DNA of 6,436 bases from Merdicola sp048393175 (GTDB lineage: Bacteria > Bacillota > Clostridia > TANB77 > CAG-508): the NCBI GenBank assembly GCA_048393175.1, contig DBFJJM010000036.1, forward strand, positions 1 through 6,436. The letters run 5' to 3'. The notes below the pieces were generated by a model. That model did no database searches. It was not told where the DNA came from and worked only from the letters and a program-made list of their open reading frames with translations. This document shows positions 1 to 6,436 of the stretch, in pieces. Position numbers and translations under genes: made by a program. The stretch's first letter is position 1; each line of letters begins with the position of its first letter.

Positions 1-6
1 TTACAT

Positions 7-55
7 AATAACAAAAAATAAGAATTCTTTTTTTAGAATCCTTATTTTTGTTATT
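7..55 (-). terminator. Long A/T-rich hairpin terminator closing the miaB-mutS-DUF2207 unit
   Basis: Positions 35-55 and 7-28 form two arms that pair over about 21 bp, with one bulged base and one G-U pair, around a loop of six A in the minus-strand RNA. The hairpin begins 16 bases after the stop of the DUF2207 gene. The 3' arm is itself U-rich (UUAUUUUUUGUUAUU), so the shorter GGAUUCU/AGAAUUCU core followed by this U-rich stretch would act as an intrinsic terminator. On the plus strand the stem is followed by CTTGTTTTTTATT, so it could also stop a convergent transcript arriving from beyond the left edge. Confidence 0.75.
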
Positions 56-71
56 CTTGTTTTTTATTCAT

Positions 72-2045
72 CTATAGTATTAGAAAGAGCTTCCTCCTCC
101 CCCTCCTCCGGCCTCCACCACCAGAAGAACTTCCTCCTGAAAATCCTCCGCTCGAGCCAGAAAAATTACTTCCTGTACTATTTGTTCCAGAAAGATAGCC
201 TCCATAAGAAGAAAAGGATGAGGCAAAATTGCTACGAAAAGAAGTATACGTCCCAATACAAATAAATGCTGCTCCTAAATTACTATTTGTATTTTGCCCA
301 TATTCATATAGATATTGTACTACCTTTTTATTTACCCCTAAAGCCACTGCCATAATAAAATAATCTTCCCATAAAGTAATATGTTCTAACTGTTTTTCTT
401 TTAAAAGAGAAAAATCTCTTATATAACGTCTTAATCCTTTAAGTTGCTCTTTTATTTGTCTTTCTTCTTTAGCTACTTGTACTTTACTAAAAAAGAAACA
501 AATAGTAAAAAAGAGTAAAACATAGGGTAAATACAGCCAACCCACTTTACCAGTTATTAAAAGCCATATATTACCAACTTGAAATAGTGCACAATGAATC
601 AAAATAAATAAAATAGCTAAAAATCCTTTTCCTTTCATTTTTATGAAAAAAGTAGAATAAACAACAGCTGTTATAGTAAGGAACAATAAATTCATTATTT
701 TTTGCTCCCCTTGTGCTAAAAAGGTAGCAGCTAAGATTATAATAGCCATTAAAACAACAAAGACTCCTTTTATCATACGAGGTAACTTTTTTTCTTCCCC
801 AAAAATAGATTCTTTTGCACTTTGTAATTGAGTAAAAAACTTTCTATATTCTGTTTCATTTCCCCATTTTAGGTTTGCCTTTAAAGTAAGTACATCTATA
901 CTTTTTTGGTTTAATTTATCTGTCTTCATAATTTTATTTAGCAAAGACATCACAGTGAATTGGTAATCTGTTAATTTATCTACTTGTTTTACAAAAACAA
1001 CCTTTTGTGTTTCTTTCCCTATCTTATTAATTGTTTTTTCAATACGGTAAACACCTTTTTTTATTAAATTTAAAAAAGTAACCCAAAAAGCACTTTGGGT
1101 AATTTTCCCATAATAAACATACTGCAATAGTTCCGGTTCTAAATTGTGTGGCATTTCACGGTAATAGGCAAATTTTTCTTTCTTTGAAACTTTTATGTAT
1201 TGATACCAAACAAGAAAACCAATCATCAAAATGACAATTGTAAAGAAAAAAGAAAGTTGTTTTACAGTAACCATTCCTCCAAGAACCTTGCGTTCCTCTT
1301 TCTTTTTTGAAAACCCTTCTTCTTGATTCCTATATGTTTTAAGAACATCAGTACTTACTTCTTTACTACTATTAGGAATCGCCTTAGGAGTAAATAGAAT
1401 TCTTGCATCTACTGCTTGATAAGGTTTTAGGTTATCTGCTAGTAATGTAATTCTATTTGCCTCTTTTTGGAATCTTCCATTTTCAGAACCATGCCCATAA
1501 ACATAGCTTACCTCCTGCATCGCTGTTACTGGCAAATCAAGACAAATTGTTACCTTACGAATAGGACAGTCCCATTGCTCCCCAATAAAATTCCAATATA
1601 GTTCTGCTATATCGTTATATTTGACTGCTACATTTTTTAATAAATAATGGTAGGAGACTACTTTTTCTTGTTTTGTAAACGGTGTAAAAACTTTAATGTT
1701 ATACTCTGTTCCGACATTATTATAAGTAAATACTCCCTCTTGTCCATTGGTACTACTATTTACTTTTGTATATACTTTGTCATCTACTTGAACAGAATAG
1801 AGAAGTAAACCATCTGCTGAATTAGTAATATTTTGGTCATTTTTTGTATCAATTGTTCTTATTACTCCATTTTTGCTCTCATTCGTTTGATACGTAATGT
1901 TTTCTGTTACTTCCATATCTCCATTTTCGAAAAGAGTAGCCTTAATATCAAAATTTTTAATTTCAAAAGTGGCCCTACTTGTTTGATGGATGAATAACAA
2001 AAAGATAGTAAAAAATAGGACAAATAACAGTTTCCTTTTTTTCAT
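72..2045 (-). CDS. YciQ/DUF2207-family multi-pass membrane protein, C-terminus frameshifted
   Basis: Predicted membrane protein of unknown function, 657 aa as read. Residues 1-25 look like a signal peptide (MKKRK, a long hydrophobic run, then TSRA). Residues 26-260 are a predicted outside domain with the family-like block ELYWNFIGEQWDCPI (149-162). A first membrane helix lies near 265-284, then a cytoplasmic region (285-425) containing the YYGKI block (311-315). Four more helices lie near 426-444, 450-468, 474-497 and 503-520, with Lys/Arg-rich inside loops. A conserved-looking LWEDY...AVALGV block sits at 558-571, followed by a Ser/Gly-rich tail from about 608. These blocks and the Gly-rich end match what I know of DUF2207. 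The tail changes to RRRGRRKLFLIL after residue 645, which looks like a one-base frameshift; the likely original stop is TAA at 80-82. The start has AAGGGG 8 bases upstream, and the gene begins 34 bases after mutS, probably in the same transcript. The family assignment is fairly firm; no function is known. Confidence 0.85.
   Translation of the reverse strand: MKKRKLLFVLFFTIFLLFIHQTSRATFEIKNFDIKATLFENGDMEVTENITYQTNESKNGVIRTIDTKNDQNITNSADGLLLYSVQVDDKVYTKVNSSTNGQEGVFTYNNVGTEYNIKVFTPFTKQEKVVSYHYLLKNVAVKYNDIAELYWNFIGEQWDCPIRKVTICLDLPVTAMQEVSYVYGHGSENGRFQKEANRITLLADNLKPYQAVDARILFTPKAIPNSSKEVSTDVLKTYRNQEEGFSKKKEERKVLGGMVTVKQLSFFFTIVILMIGFLVWYQYIKVSKKEKFAYYREMPHNLEPELLQYVYYGKITQSAFWVTFLNLIKKGVYRIEKTINKIGKETQKVVFVKQVDKLTDYQFTVMSLLNKIMKTDKLNQKSIDVLTLKANLKWGNETEYRKFFTQLQSAKESIFGEEKKLPRMIKGVFVVLMAIIILAATFLAQGEQKIMNLLFLTITAVVYSTFFIKMKGKGFLAILFILIHCALFQVGNIWLLITGKVGWLYLPYVLLFFTICFFFSKVQVAKEERQIKEQLKGLRRYIRDFSLLKEKQLEHITLWEDYFIMAVALGVNKKVVQYLYEYGQNTNSNLGAAFICIGTYTSFRSNFASSFSSYGGYLSGTNSTGSNFSGSSGGFSGGSSSGGGGRRRGRRKLFLIL
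80..111 (-). other. Probable one-base frameshift in the Gly-rich tail of the DUF2207 gene
   Basis: As read on the minus strand, codons from 119 downward are GGT GGA GGC and then CGG AGG AGG GGG AGG AGG, giving Gly-Gly-Gly followed by Arg-rich sequence and a TAG stop at 72-74. If one of the two C bases at 110-111 is dropped, the codons become GGA GGA GGG GGA GGA GGA AGC TCT TTC TAA. That encodes six Gly, then Ser-Ser-Phe and a stop at 80-82, the kind of poly-Gly ending usual in this family. The simplest reading is a one-base insertion, real or a sequencing error in low-complexity G-rich sequence. Confidence 0.75.
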
Positions 2046-2079
2046 AAAATAATCCCCTTCTCTTTTGTTTTGTATTACA

Positions 2080-4692
2080 TTATTGCATTTTTTCCTTTAT
2101 TTTCATTAATGTATTTAGTGCATCAATTGGTGTCAGCTCATTTAAATTAATTTTATCAATATCATGTGCAATTTCTGCTAATTTATAATTATACATATCT
2201 AACTGTCCTGACTGCACTTGTTTGTTTTCTTTTTCTTGTTTTTTACTACCTAAAATACTTCTTCTTTCTAAACTTTTTAAGATTTCATTCGCTCTAGTTA
2301 AAACTGGTTTGGGAACACCTGCTAATTTTGCCACATGGACTCCATAACTCTCATCGGTTCCTCCTCTTACAATTTTTCGAATAAAGATAATATCTTCCCC
2401 CTTTTCTTTTACTTCGATATGATAATTCTTTACTCCTTCTAATCGATTTTCTAATTCTGTTAATTCATGGTAGTGTGTAGCAAATAAGGTTTTTGCTCCA
2501 CATTTTTCTTTCTCTGCAATAAATTCTGCTACTGCCCAAGCAATCGATAAACCATCATAAGTAGAAGTTCCTCTTCCAATCTCATCTAATATTACTAAAC
2601 TGTTTTGTGTTGCCTCTTTTAAAATCGAAGCCACTTCCATCATTTCTACCATGAAGGTACTTTGTCCCATACTTAAATCATCTGATGCCCCTACTCTAGT
2701 GAAAATCTTATCTACTACTCCTATTGTTGCTTTGGTAGCAGGAACAAAACTACCAATTTGAGCCATTAATGTAATTAAAGCAACTTGCCTCATATAGGTA
2801 GATTTACCTGCCATATTTGGTCCTGTTATAATAGAAACACGGTTCTCTTGTTGGTCTAAATAAGTATCATTTTGAACAAAGCTTCCTGATGGTAACATTT
2901 TTTCAATAACAGGATGTCTTCCTTCACTAATTTCAATTGTGCCTTGCTCTGTTACTTCTGGTCTACAATAGTTCATATCTTCTGCAACAGTTGCAAAAGA
3001 AGTTAGCACATCTAAAATCGCAACTGCTTGTGCTGAATTTTGAAGTCTTAGTATATTTTCCCCTATTTTTTGTCGAATTTCTGTAAAAGCTTCATATTCT
3101 AAATTAATAACTTTTTCTTCCGCCCCTAAAATTTCATTTTCTAAATTTTTCAACTCTTCTGTAATATATCTTTCGCAATTTGTTAATGTTTGCTTTCTAA
3201 TATATCGTTCTGGTACTTGACTTAAATAGGTTTTTGTCACTTCAATAAAATAGCCAAATACTTTATTAAACCCAACTTTTAAAGACTTTATTCCCGTCAT
3301 TTCTTTTTCTTTTGCTTCTAACTGAATCATCCAGTTTTTCCCCTCTGTCGTTGCTGTTTTTAATTTATCAATTTCAGGGTCATATCCTAATTTAATAATT
3401 CCTCCTTCTTTTACACTAATAGGAGGTTCTTCCACAATTCCTGTTTCAATTAGTTTCCAAATATCCTTCAGGTCATCTATTTTTTCTCTTAATTCTATTA
3501 AATAATCCGACTTTACATTTGTTAACATTTCTTTTATTTGAGGAAGTTTGGCTATTGAATTTTTAAGAGAAATCATATCTCTAGCGTTGGCTGTTCCATA
3601 TGAAATTTTTCCTGCTAACCTTTCTATATCATATACTTTTTTTAATTGCTCAACTAGTTCTCCTTTTAAGATAATATCTTCTTTTAGTTCTTTTACTGCA
3701 TCTAGCCTTTTATTAATCTGACAAATATCTATCAAAGGGTCATTAATCCACCTTCTTAATTGTCTTCCTCCCATTGAAGTAGAAGTTTTATCTAGTACCC
3801 ATAAAAGAGTTCCTCTTTTACTCTTATCCCTCATTTTTTCTGTTAATTCTAGATTTCTTCTAGCATTCATATCTAATGACATATATTTGTTTGTTTCATA
3901 AAAAACAATACGATTGATATAATCTAGCTTTGTCTTTTGGGTTTGATTTAAATATTCCCACAATGCATTAATACTACATATAGCAAACAAACGATTTTCT
4001 ATATCTAGAATTGATTTTCCATTGGTATCTAAGAAAGTAAAGTTTTGTTTGATTTGCTCTAGTGTTTCGGAAAAATAATTATCATTAAATTTAGTGATAA
4101 AAACTTCGAAACGTTCCTTCATTTTTGCCATTTCCTCTGTACACTCATAAAGCATACTATTAGCAAGAATCTCAGCTGGGTTGTATCTAGCTAGTTCATC
4201 TAATAAACACTCAAAATTATTGGTTTGTTTCATTTCAGTAGCATAAAAATCTCCTGTCGAAATATCACAAATACTAAGACCAAAGTAAATTCCTTTTTTA
4301 AAAATAGAGGCAATATAGTTATTCTTTTTTTCATCTAACATAGCAGATTCCATTAATGTTCCAGGTGTAATTACTCGAATAACATCTCTTTTTACAATTC
4401 CAGTTGCTTTTTTAGGGTCTTCTAATTGTTCACAAATTGCTACTTTATATCCTTTTGCAATTAATCTTGCTACATAAGATTCTACTGCATGATGAGGAAC
4501 TCCACACATAGGTGCACGTTGTTGCTGTCCACAATCTTTGCCTGTTAAGGTGATTTCTAATTCTCTTGATGCAGTAACAGCATCTTCAAAAAACATTTCA
4601 TAAAAATCCCCTAATCGATAAAATAGGATACAATCTTTATATTGTTCTTTTGTCTCTATGTATTTTTGCATCATAGGTGAATATTCTGCCAT
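2080..4692 (-). CDS. mutS: DNA mismatch repair protein MutS
   Basis: Full-length MutS (870 aa, normal for the family), the ATPase that binds mispaired or looped-out bases and starts mismatch repair. The mismatch-recognition domain is at about 1-115, with the Phe-X-Glu motif at F30-Y31-E32 within GDFYEMFFEDA. The connector domain follows to about 250, then the lever/core and clamp (about 255-570). The ATPase domain holds Walker A GPNMAGKST (624-632), the DDLSMGQSTF loop (671-680), Walker B VILDEIGRGTS (700-710, D703 and E704) and ATHYHEL (738-744). QLDMY (830-834) resembles a beta-clamp binding motif in the variable linker, and the end (about 848-869) matches the usual TPIDALNTLMK tail. All key residues are present. 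GAGAGG lies 9 bases before the ATG, favouring it over Met7 or Met8. The gene begins 41 bases after miaB with no terminator between, so it is probably read from the miaB promoter. mutL, a common downstream partner, is absent here. Confidence 0.98.
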   Translation of the reverse strand: MAEYSPMMQKYIETKEQYKDCILFYRLGDFYEMFFEDAVTASRELEITLTGKDCGQQQRAPMCGVPHHAVESYVARLIAKGYKVAICEQLEDPKKATGIVKRDVIRVITPGTLMESAMLDEKKNNYIASIFKKGIYFGLSICDISTGDFYATEMKQTNNFECLLDELARYNPAEILANSMLYECTEEMAKMKERFEVFITKFNDNYFSETLEQIKQNFTFLDTNGKSILDIENRLFAICSINALWEYLNQTQKTKLDYINRIVFYETNKYMSLDMNARRNLELTEKMRDKSKRGTLLWVLDKTSTSMGGRQLRRWINDPLIDICQINKRLDAVKELKEDIILKGELVEQLKKVYDIERLAGKISYGTANARDMISLKNSIAKLPQIKEMLTNVKSDYLIELREKIDDLKDIWKLIETGIVEEPPISVKEGGIIKLGYDPEIDKLKTATTEGKNWMIQLEAKEKEMTGIKSLKVGFNKVFGYFIEVTKTYLSQVPERYIRKQTLTNCERYITEELKNLENEILGAEEKVINLEYEAFTEIRQKIGENILRLQNSAQAVAILDVLTSFATVAEDMNYCRPEVTEQGTIEISEGRHPVIEKMLPSGSFVQNDTYLDQQENRVSIITGPNMAGKSTYMRQVALITLMAQIGSFVPATKATIGVVDKIFTRVGASDDLSMGQSTFMVEMMEVASILKEATQNSLVILDEIGRGTSTYDGLSIAWAVAEFIAEKEKCGAKTLFATHYHELTELENRLEGVKNYHIEVKEKGEDIIFIRKIVRGGTDESYGVHVAKLAGVPKPVLTRANEILKSLERRSILGSKKQEKENKQVQSGQLDMYNYKLAEIAHDIDKINLNELTPIDALNTLMKIKEKMQ

Positions 4693-4733
4693 CTTCTATA
4701 ACCTCTCTTTTCTTTTTTTAGAATTTAATACAA

Positions 4734-6101
4734 CTATATTCGTTCTCCTTTTAAATACCACATATGTTCTGATACTATTTTTAAATCGACTAATTTACCA
4801 ATTAACTCTTCTGGTCCTTCAAAATTAACAACCTTATTCGTATTGGTTCTTCCTGTTAATATCGTTTCATTTGTTTTACTTTTTCCTTCTACTAATACTG
4901 TTTGATTTGTTTTTATATATTTTTGATTGTTCTGTTTTATTTGACTTTCCACTAATTGTTTTAATTGATTAAATCTTTCATGTTTAATTTCTTCCGGTAT
5001 TTGATTTTCCATCTTATCTGCTGGTGTCCCCACCCTTCTAGAATACAAAAACATATATACTTGTTCAAATTGAACTTTTCTTACAACATCTAACGTATCT
5101 TCTAAATCTTCTTTTGTCTCTTCTGGAAAACCAACCATAATATCCGTAGAAAAAACAACTCCTGGAATTTCTTGTTTCATTTTTTCTACTAATGCTAAAT
5201 ATTGCTCTTTTGTATACTTACGATTCATCCTTTTTAATATTCTACTACTACCAGATTGAAGTGGTAGATGAACTATCTTACATACTTTTTGGCAATCACG
5301 AATTGCTTCAATGACATCTTGTGAAAAATCTTTTGGATGAGGAGATAAAAAGCGAATCCTTTCAATCCCTTTTATTTCATTTACTTTTCGAAGCAAATGG
5401 GCAAATGTTGTAATTCCGTTTTCTCCTTTTCCTTGATAAGAATTAACATTTTGCCCTAGTAACGTAATTTCTTTATAGCCTTGTTTGGCTAGTTGTTCTA
5501 TTTCTTCTAAAATATCACTTGGTTTTCTACTTCTTTCTCTTCCCCTTACATAAGGAACAATGCAATAAGTGCAAAAGTTATTACATCCATTCATAATGGT
5601 AACAGATGCCTGAAAAGAACTTTGTCTTTTAATTGGTAATCCTTCATATATTTCACCATCACACTGCCAAATATCCTCTATTTTTTCTTTGTTTTCTAAA
5701 GCTTCATATAAATCTTGTGGAAAACGTTGTAAAGTATGTGTTCCAAAAAGAATATCTACAAATGGATAACTTCTCCTTAATTTCTCTACCATATGTTTTT
5801 CTTGCATCATACAACCACCAACAGCAATTAGCATTGCTGTATTTTGCTTTACCTTTTTCAGCTCTCCTAATTTTCCTAAAAGCCTATCTTCTGCATTTTC
5901 TCTTACACAACACGTATTAATAATTGTTACATCTGCCTTATCTACTTCTAGTGTTTGTTCATATCCCATTTGCTGCATCATTCCAGCTAGTTTTTCTGAA
6001 TCATTTTCATTTAATTGGCATCCCATTGTTAAAATGTAGTATGTTTTTACTTGCATTTTGTTTTTTTCTTTTACTTTTTGCATATATTCTTCTTGCCTCA
6101 T
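4734..6101 (-). CDS. miaB: tRNA-2-methylthio-N6-dimethylallyladenosine synthase MiaB
   Basis: Radical-SAM methylthiotransferase, 455 aa, that converts i6A37 to ms2i6A37 in tRNAs reading UNN codons, using two 4Fe-4S clusters and S-adenosylmethionine. The N-terminal MTTase domain carries the three auxiliary-cluster cysteines in MGCQLNE (C28), NTCCVRE (C64) and VGGCMMQ (C97). The radical-SAM motif is CNNFCTYC (C173, C177, C180), followed by family blocks LSPHPKDF (252-259), HLPLQSGSSRILKRMNRKYT (278-297) and TDIMVGFPEET (319-329). A TRAM RNA-binding domain fills roughly 390-455 (VLVEGKSKTNETILTGRTN). The TRAM-proximal sequence and overall pattern fit MiaB rather than MtaB or RimO. Met1 is chosen because GGAGG lies 9 bases upstream; Met7 and Met16 lack a comparable site, although the conserved domain itself begins near Met16. 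It follows a promoter and leads the probable operon with mutS. The substrate-making enzyme MiaA is not in the window. Confidence 0.97.
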   Translation of the reverse strand: MRQEEYMQKVKEKNKMQVKTYYILTMGCQLNENDSEKLAGMMQQMGYEQTLEVDKADVTIINTCCVRENAEDRLLGKLGELKKVKQNTAMLIAVGGCMMQEKHMVEKLRRSYPFVDILFGTHTLQRFPQDLYEALENKEKIEDIWQCDGEIYEGLPIKRQSSFQASVTIMNGCNNFCTYCIVPYVRGRERSRKPSDILEEIEQLAKQGYKEITLLGQNVNSYQGKGENGITTFAHLLRKVNEIKGIERIRFLSPHPKDFSQDVIEAIRDCQKVCKIVHLPLQSGSSRILKRMNRKYTKEQYLALVEKMKQEIPGVVFSTDIMVGFPEETKEDLEDTLDVVRKVQFEQVYMFLYSRRVGTPADKMENQIPEEIKHERFNQLKQLVESQIKQNNQKYIKTNQTVLVEGKSKTNETILTGRTNTNKVVNFEGPEELIGKLVDLKIVSEHMWYLKGERI

Positions 6102-6110
6102 ACTCTGTTT

Positions 6111-6115
6111 CCTCC
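6111..6115 (-). promoter_or_regulatory. Ribosome binding site of miaB
   Basis: GGAGG on the minus strand, 9 bases before the ATG at 6099-6101. It is the strongest ribosome site in the window and fixes the start at Met1. The predicted transcript start is only a few bases upstream (near 6120), so the untranslated leader would be about 19 bases and has no room for a riboswitch or attenuator. Confidence 0.85.
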
Positions 6116-6126
6116 AATTCTTCCTT

Positions 6127-6155
6127 ATTCTATTCTATTTCGACTTTTTTTTCAA
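6127..6155 (-). promoter_or_regulatory. Sigma-A-type promoter for miaB-mutS-DUF2207
   Basis: On the minus strand a -35 box TTGAAA (6150-6155) is followed by a 17-base spacer and a -10 box TAGAAT (6127-6132). Each box differs from consensus (TTGACA, TATAAT) at one position, and the spacing is ideal. The spacer begins with an A tract. It lies just downstream of the rpmE terminator and just upstream of the miaB ribosome site, as expected for a separate start of transcription. This is predicted from motif matches only. Confidence 0.7.
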
Positions 6156-6175
6156 GACCTCATGTCAAAAAATGT

Positions 6176-6208
6176 AAACAAAAATAGTGAGAGATATTTC
6201 CCCCACTA
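6176..6208 (-). terminator. Intrinsic terminator after rpmE
   Basis: The minus strand shows a 10-bp stem, TAGTGGGGGA (6199-6208) pairing with TCTCTCACTA (6185-6194) including two G-U pairs, closed by an AATA loop and followed by TTTTTGTTT (6176-6184). It begins 24 bases after the rpmE stop codon. It should end the rpmE transcript and separate it from the miaB unit. Confidence 0.88.
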
Positions 6209-6232
6209 CCTTAAGTTTCTTTCTTTTTTTCT

Positions 6233-6433
6233 TTACCCAATACCATATTTTTTCTTAAATTTATCTGCCCTACCACCGGCTGTACTCTGTTTTAAATTTC
6301 CGGTCCAAAAAGGATGGCATTTTGAACAAACATCTACTTTCATATCTTTCTTTGTAGAATTTGTCTTTAATACATTTCCACAAGCACAAGTAATGGTTGC
6401 TTCTTGATATTCTGGATGGATTCCCTCTTTCAT
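6233..6433 (-). CDS. rpmE: 50S ribosomal protein L31 (bL31), zinc-binding type
   Basis: Complete 66-aa bL31, a small protein of the large ribosomal subunit near the central protuberance that contributes to bridges with the 30S head. It opens with the typical MKEGIHPEY. Cysteines 16 and 18 (CAC) and 36 and 39 (CSKC) give the CxC...CxxC zinc ligand set of the C+ form, as opposed to the cysteine-free, zinc-independent paralogue induced under zinc limitation. The HPFWTG block (40-45) and the GGRADKFKKKYG ending (53-64) are also typical, and the length is normal for Bacillota. The ATG lies 3 bases from the window edge, so its ribosome site, promoter and any upstream partner cannot be seen. An intrinsic terminator follows directly. 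Confidence 0.96.
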   Translation of the reverse strand: MKEGIHPEYQEATITCACGNVLKTNSTKKDMKVDVCSKCHPFWTGNLKQSTAGGRADKFKKKYGIG

Positions 6434-6436
6434 CTG

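Noticed and set aside
4693..4733. Possible terminator or promoter between miaB and mutS
   Set aside because: The gap has A-rich and T-rich stretches but no stem-loop, and no paired -35 and -10 boxes at proper spacing that I can see. It is long enough only for the mutS ribosome site.
6163..6168. Perfect TTGACA -35 box on the minus strand upstream of miaB
   Set aside because: At a 17-base spacing the -10 position reads AGTCGA, and the nearest TAGAAT is 25 bases away. The TTGAAA box at 6150-6155 with a 17-base spacer to TAGAAT fits better.
5633..6407. Three overlapping plus-strand open frames (5633-5920, 5924-6187, 6051-6407)
   Set aside because: They are antisense to miaB, the intergenic region and rpmE. 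Their products are rich in Phe, Leu and His, as expected from reading the complement of purine-rich coding DNA, and they match no family I recognise.
6233..6436. Zinc-responsive (Zur) control of rpmE
   Set aside because: The upstream region lies outside the window, and the four-cysteine form is usually not the Zur-repressed paralogue.
1..6436. Mobile element, CRISPR array, tRNA or rRNA gene, or a new defence-type gene cluster
   Set aside because: No transposase or integrase, regularly spaced repeats or tRNA-like cloverleaf was seen. Nearly all of the sequence is taken up by four recognisable genes and their short spacers.

Overview
The window is an AT-rich stretch in which every real gene lies on the minus strand. 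Reading in transcription order (right to left) it holds rpmE (ribosomal protein bL31), miaB (tRNA methylthiotransferase), mutS (mismatch recognition ATPase) and a gene for a large YciQ/DUF2207-family membrane protein. The low G+C content, the purine-rich coding strand, the strong GGAGG-type ribosome sites, the four-cysteine bL31 and the adjacent miaB-mutS pair suggest a low-GC Bacillota, most likely a clostridial lineage. The presence of mutS argues against Mollicutes. No species assignment is possible from the sequence alone.

Right end (6233-6433): rpmE is complete and is followed by a clear intrinsic terminator (6176-6208). Next comes a sigma-A-type promoter (TTGAAA, 17 bp, TAGAAT; 6127-6155) with a short leader carrying GGAGG, so miaB appears to start a new transcription unit. 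miaB, mutS and the DUF2207 gene then follow with gaps of 41 and 34 bases. Neither gap holds a visible terminator, which suggests a single three-gene operon. It ends at a long A/T-rich hairpin at 7-55.

The genes are mostly housekeeping. bL31 is part of the large ribosomal subunit, MiaB completes the ms2i6A37 modification of tRNAs reading UNN codons, and MutS starts mismatch repair. The membrane protein has no assigned role and occupies the place where mutL is commonly found after mutS.

The most notable observation is at the 3' end of the DUF2207 gene. The Gly-rich tail typical of the family breaks into an Arg-rich tail at about position 110, and removing one base at 110-111 restores a run of glycines ending Ser-Ser-Phe-stop. 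This is a one-base frameshift: a sequencing error, a real mutation or, less likely, a recoding site. I see no mobile element, CRISPR array, RNA gene or clearly new multi-gene system.
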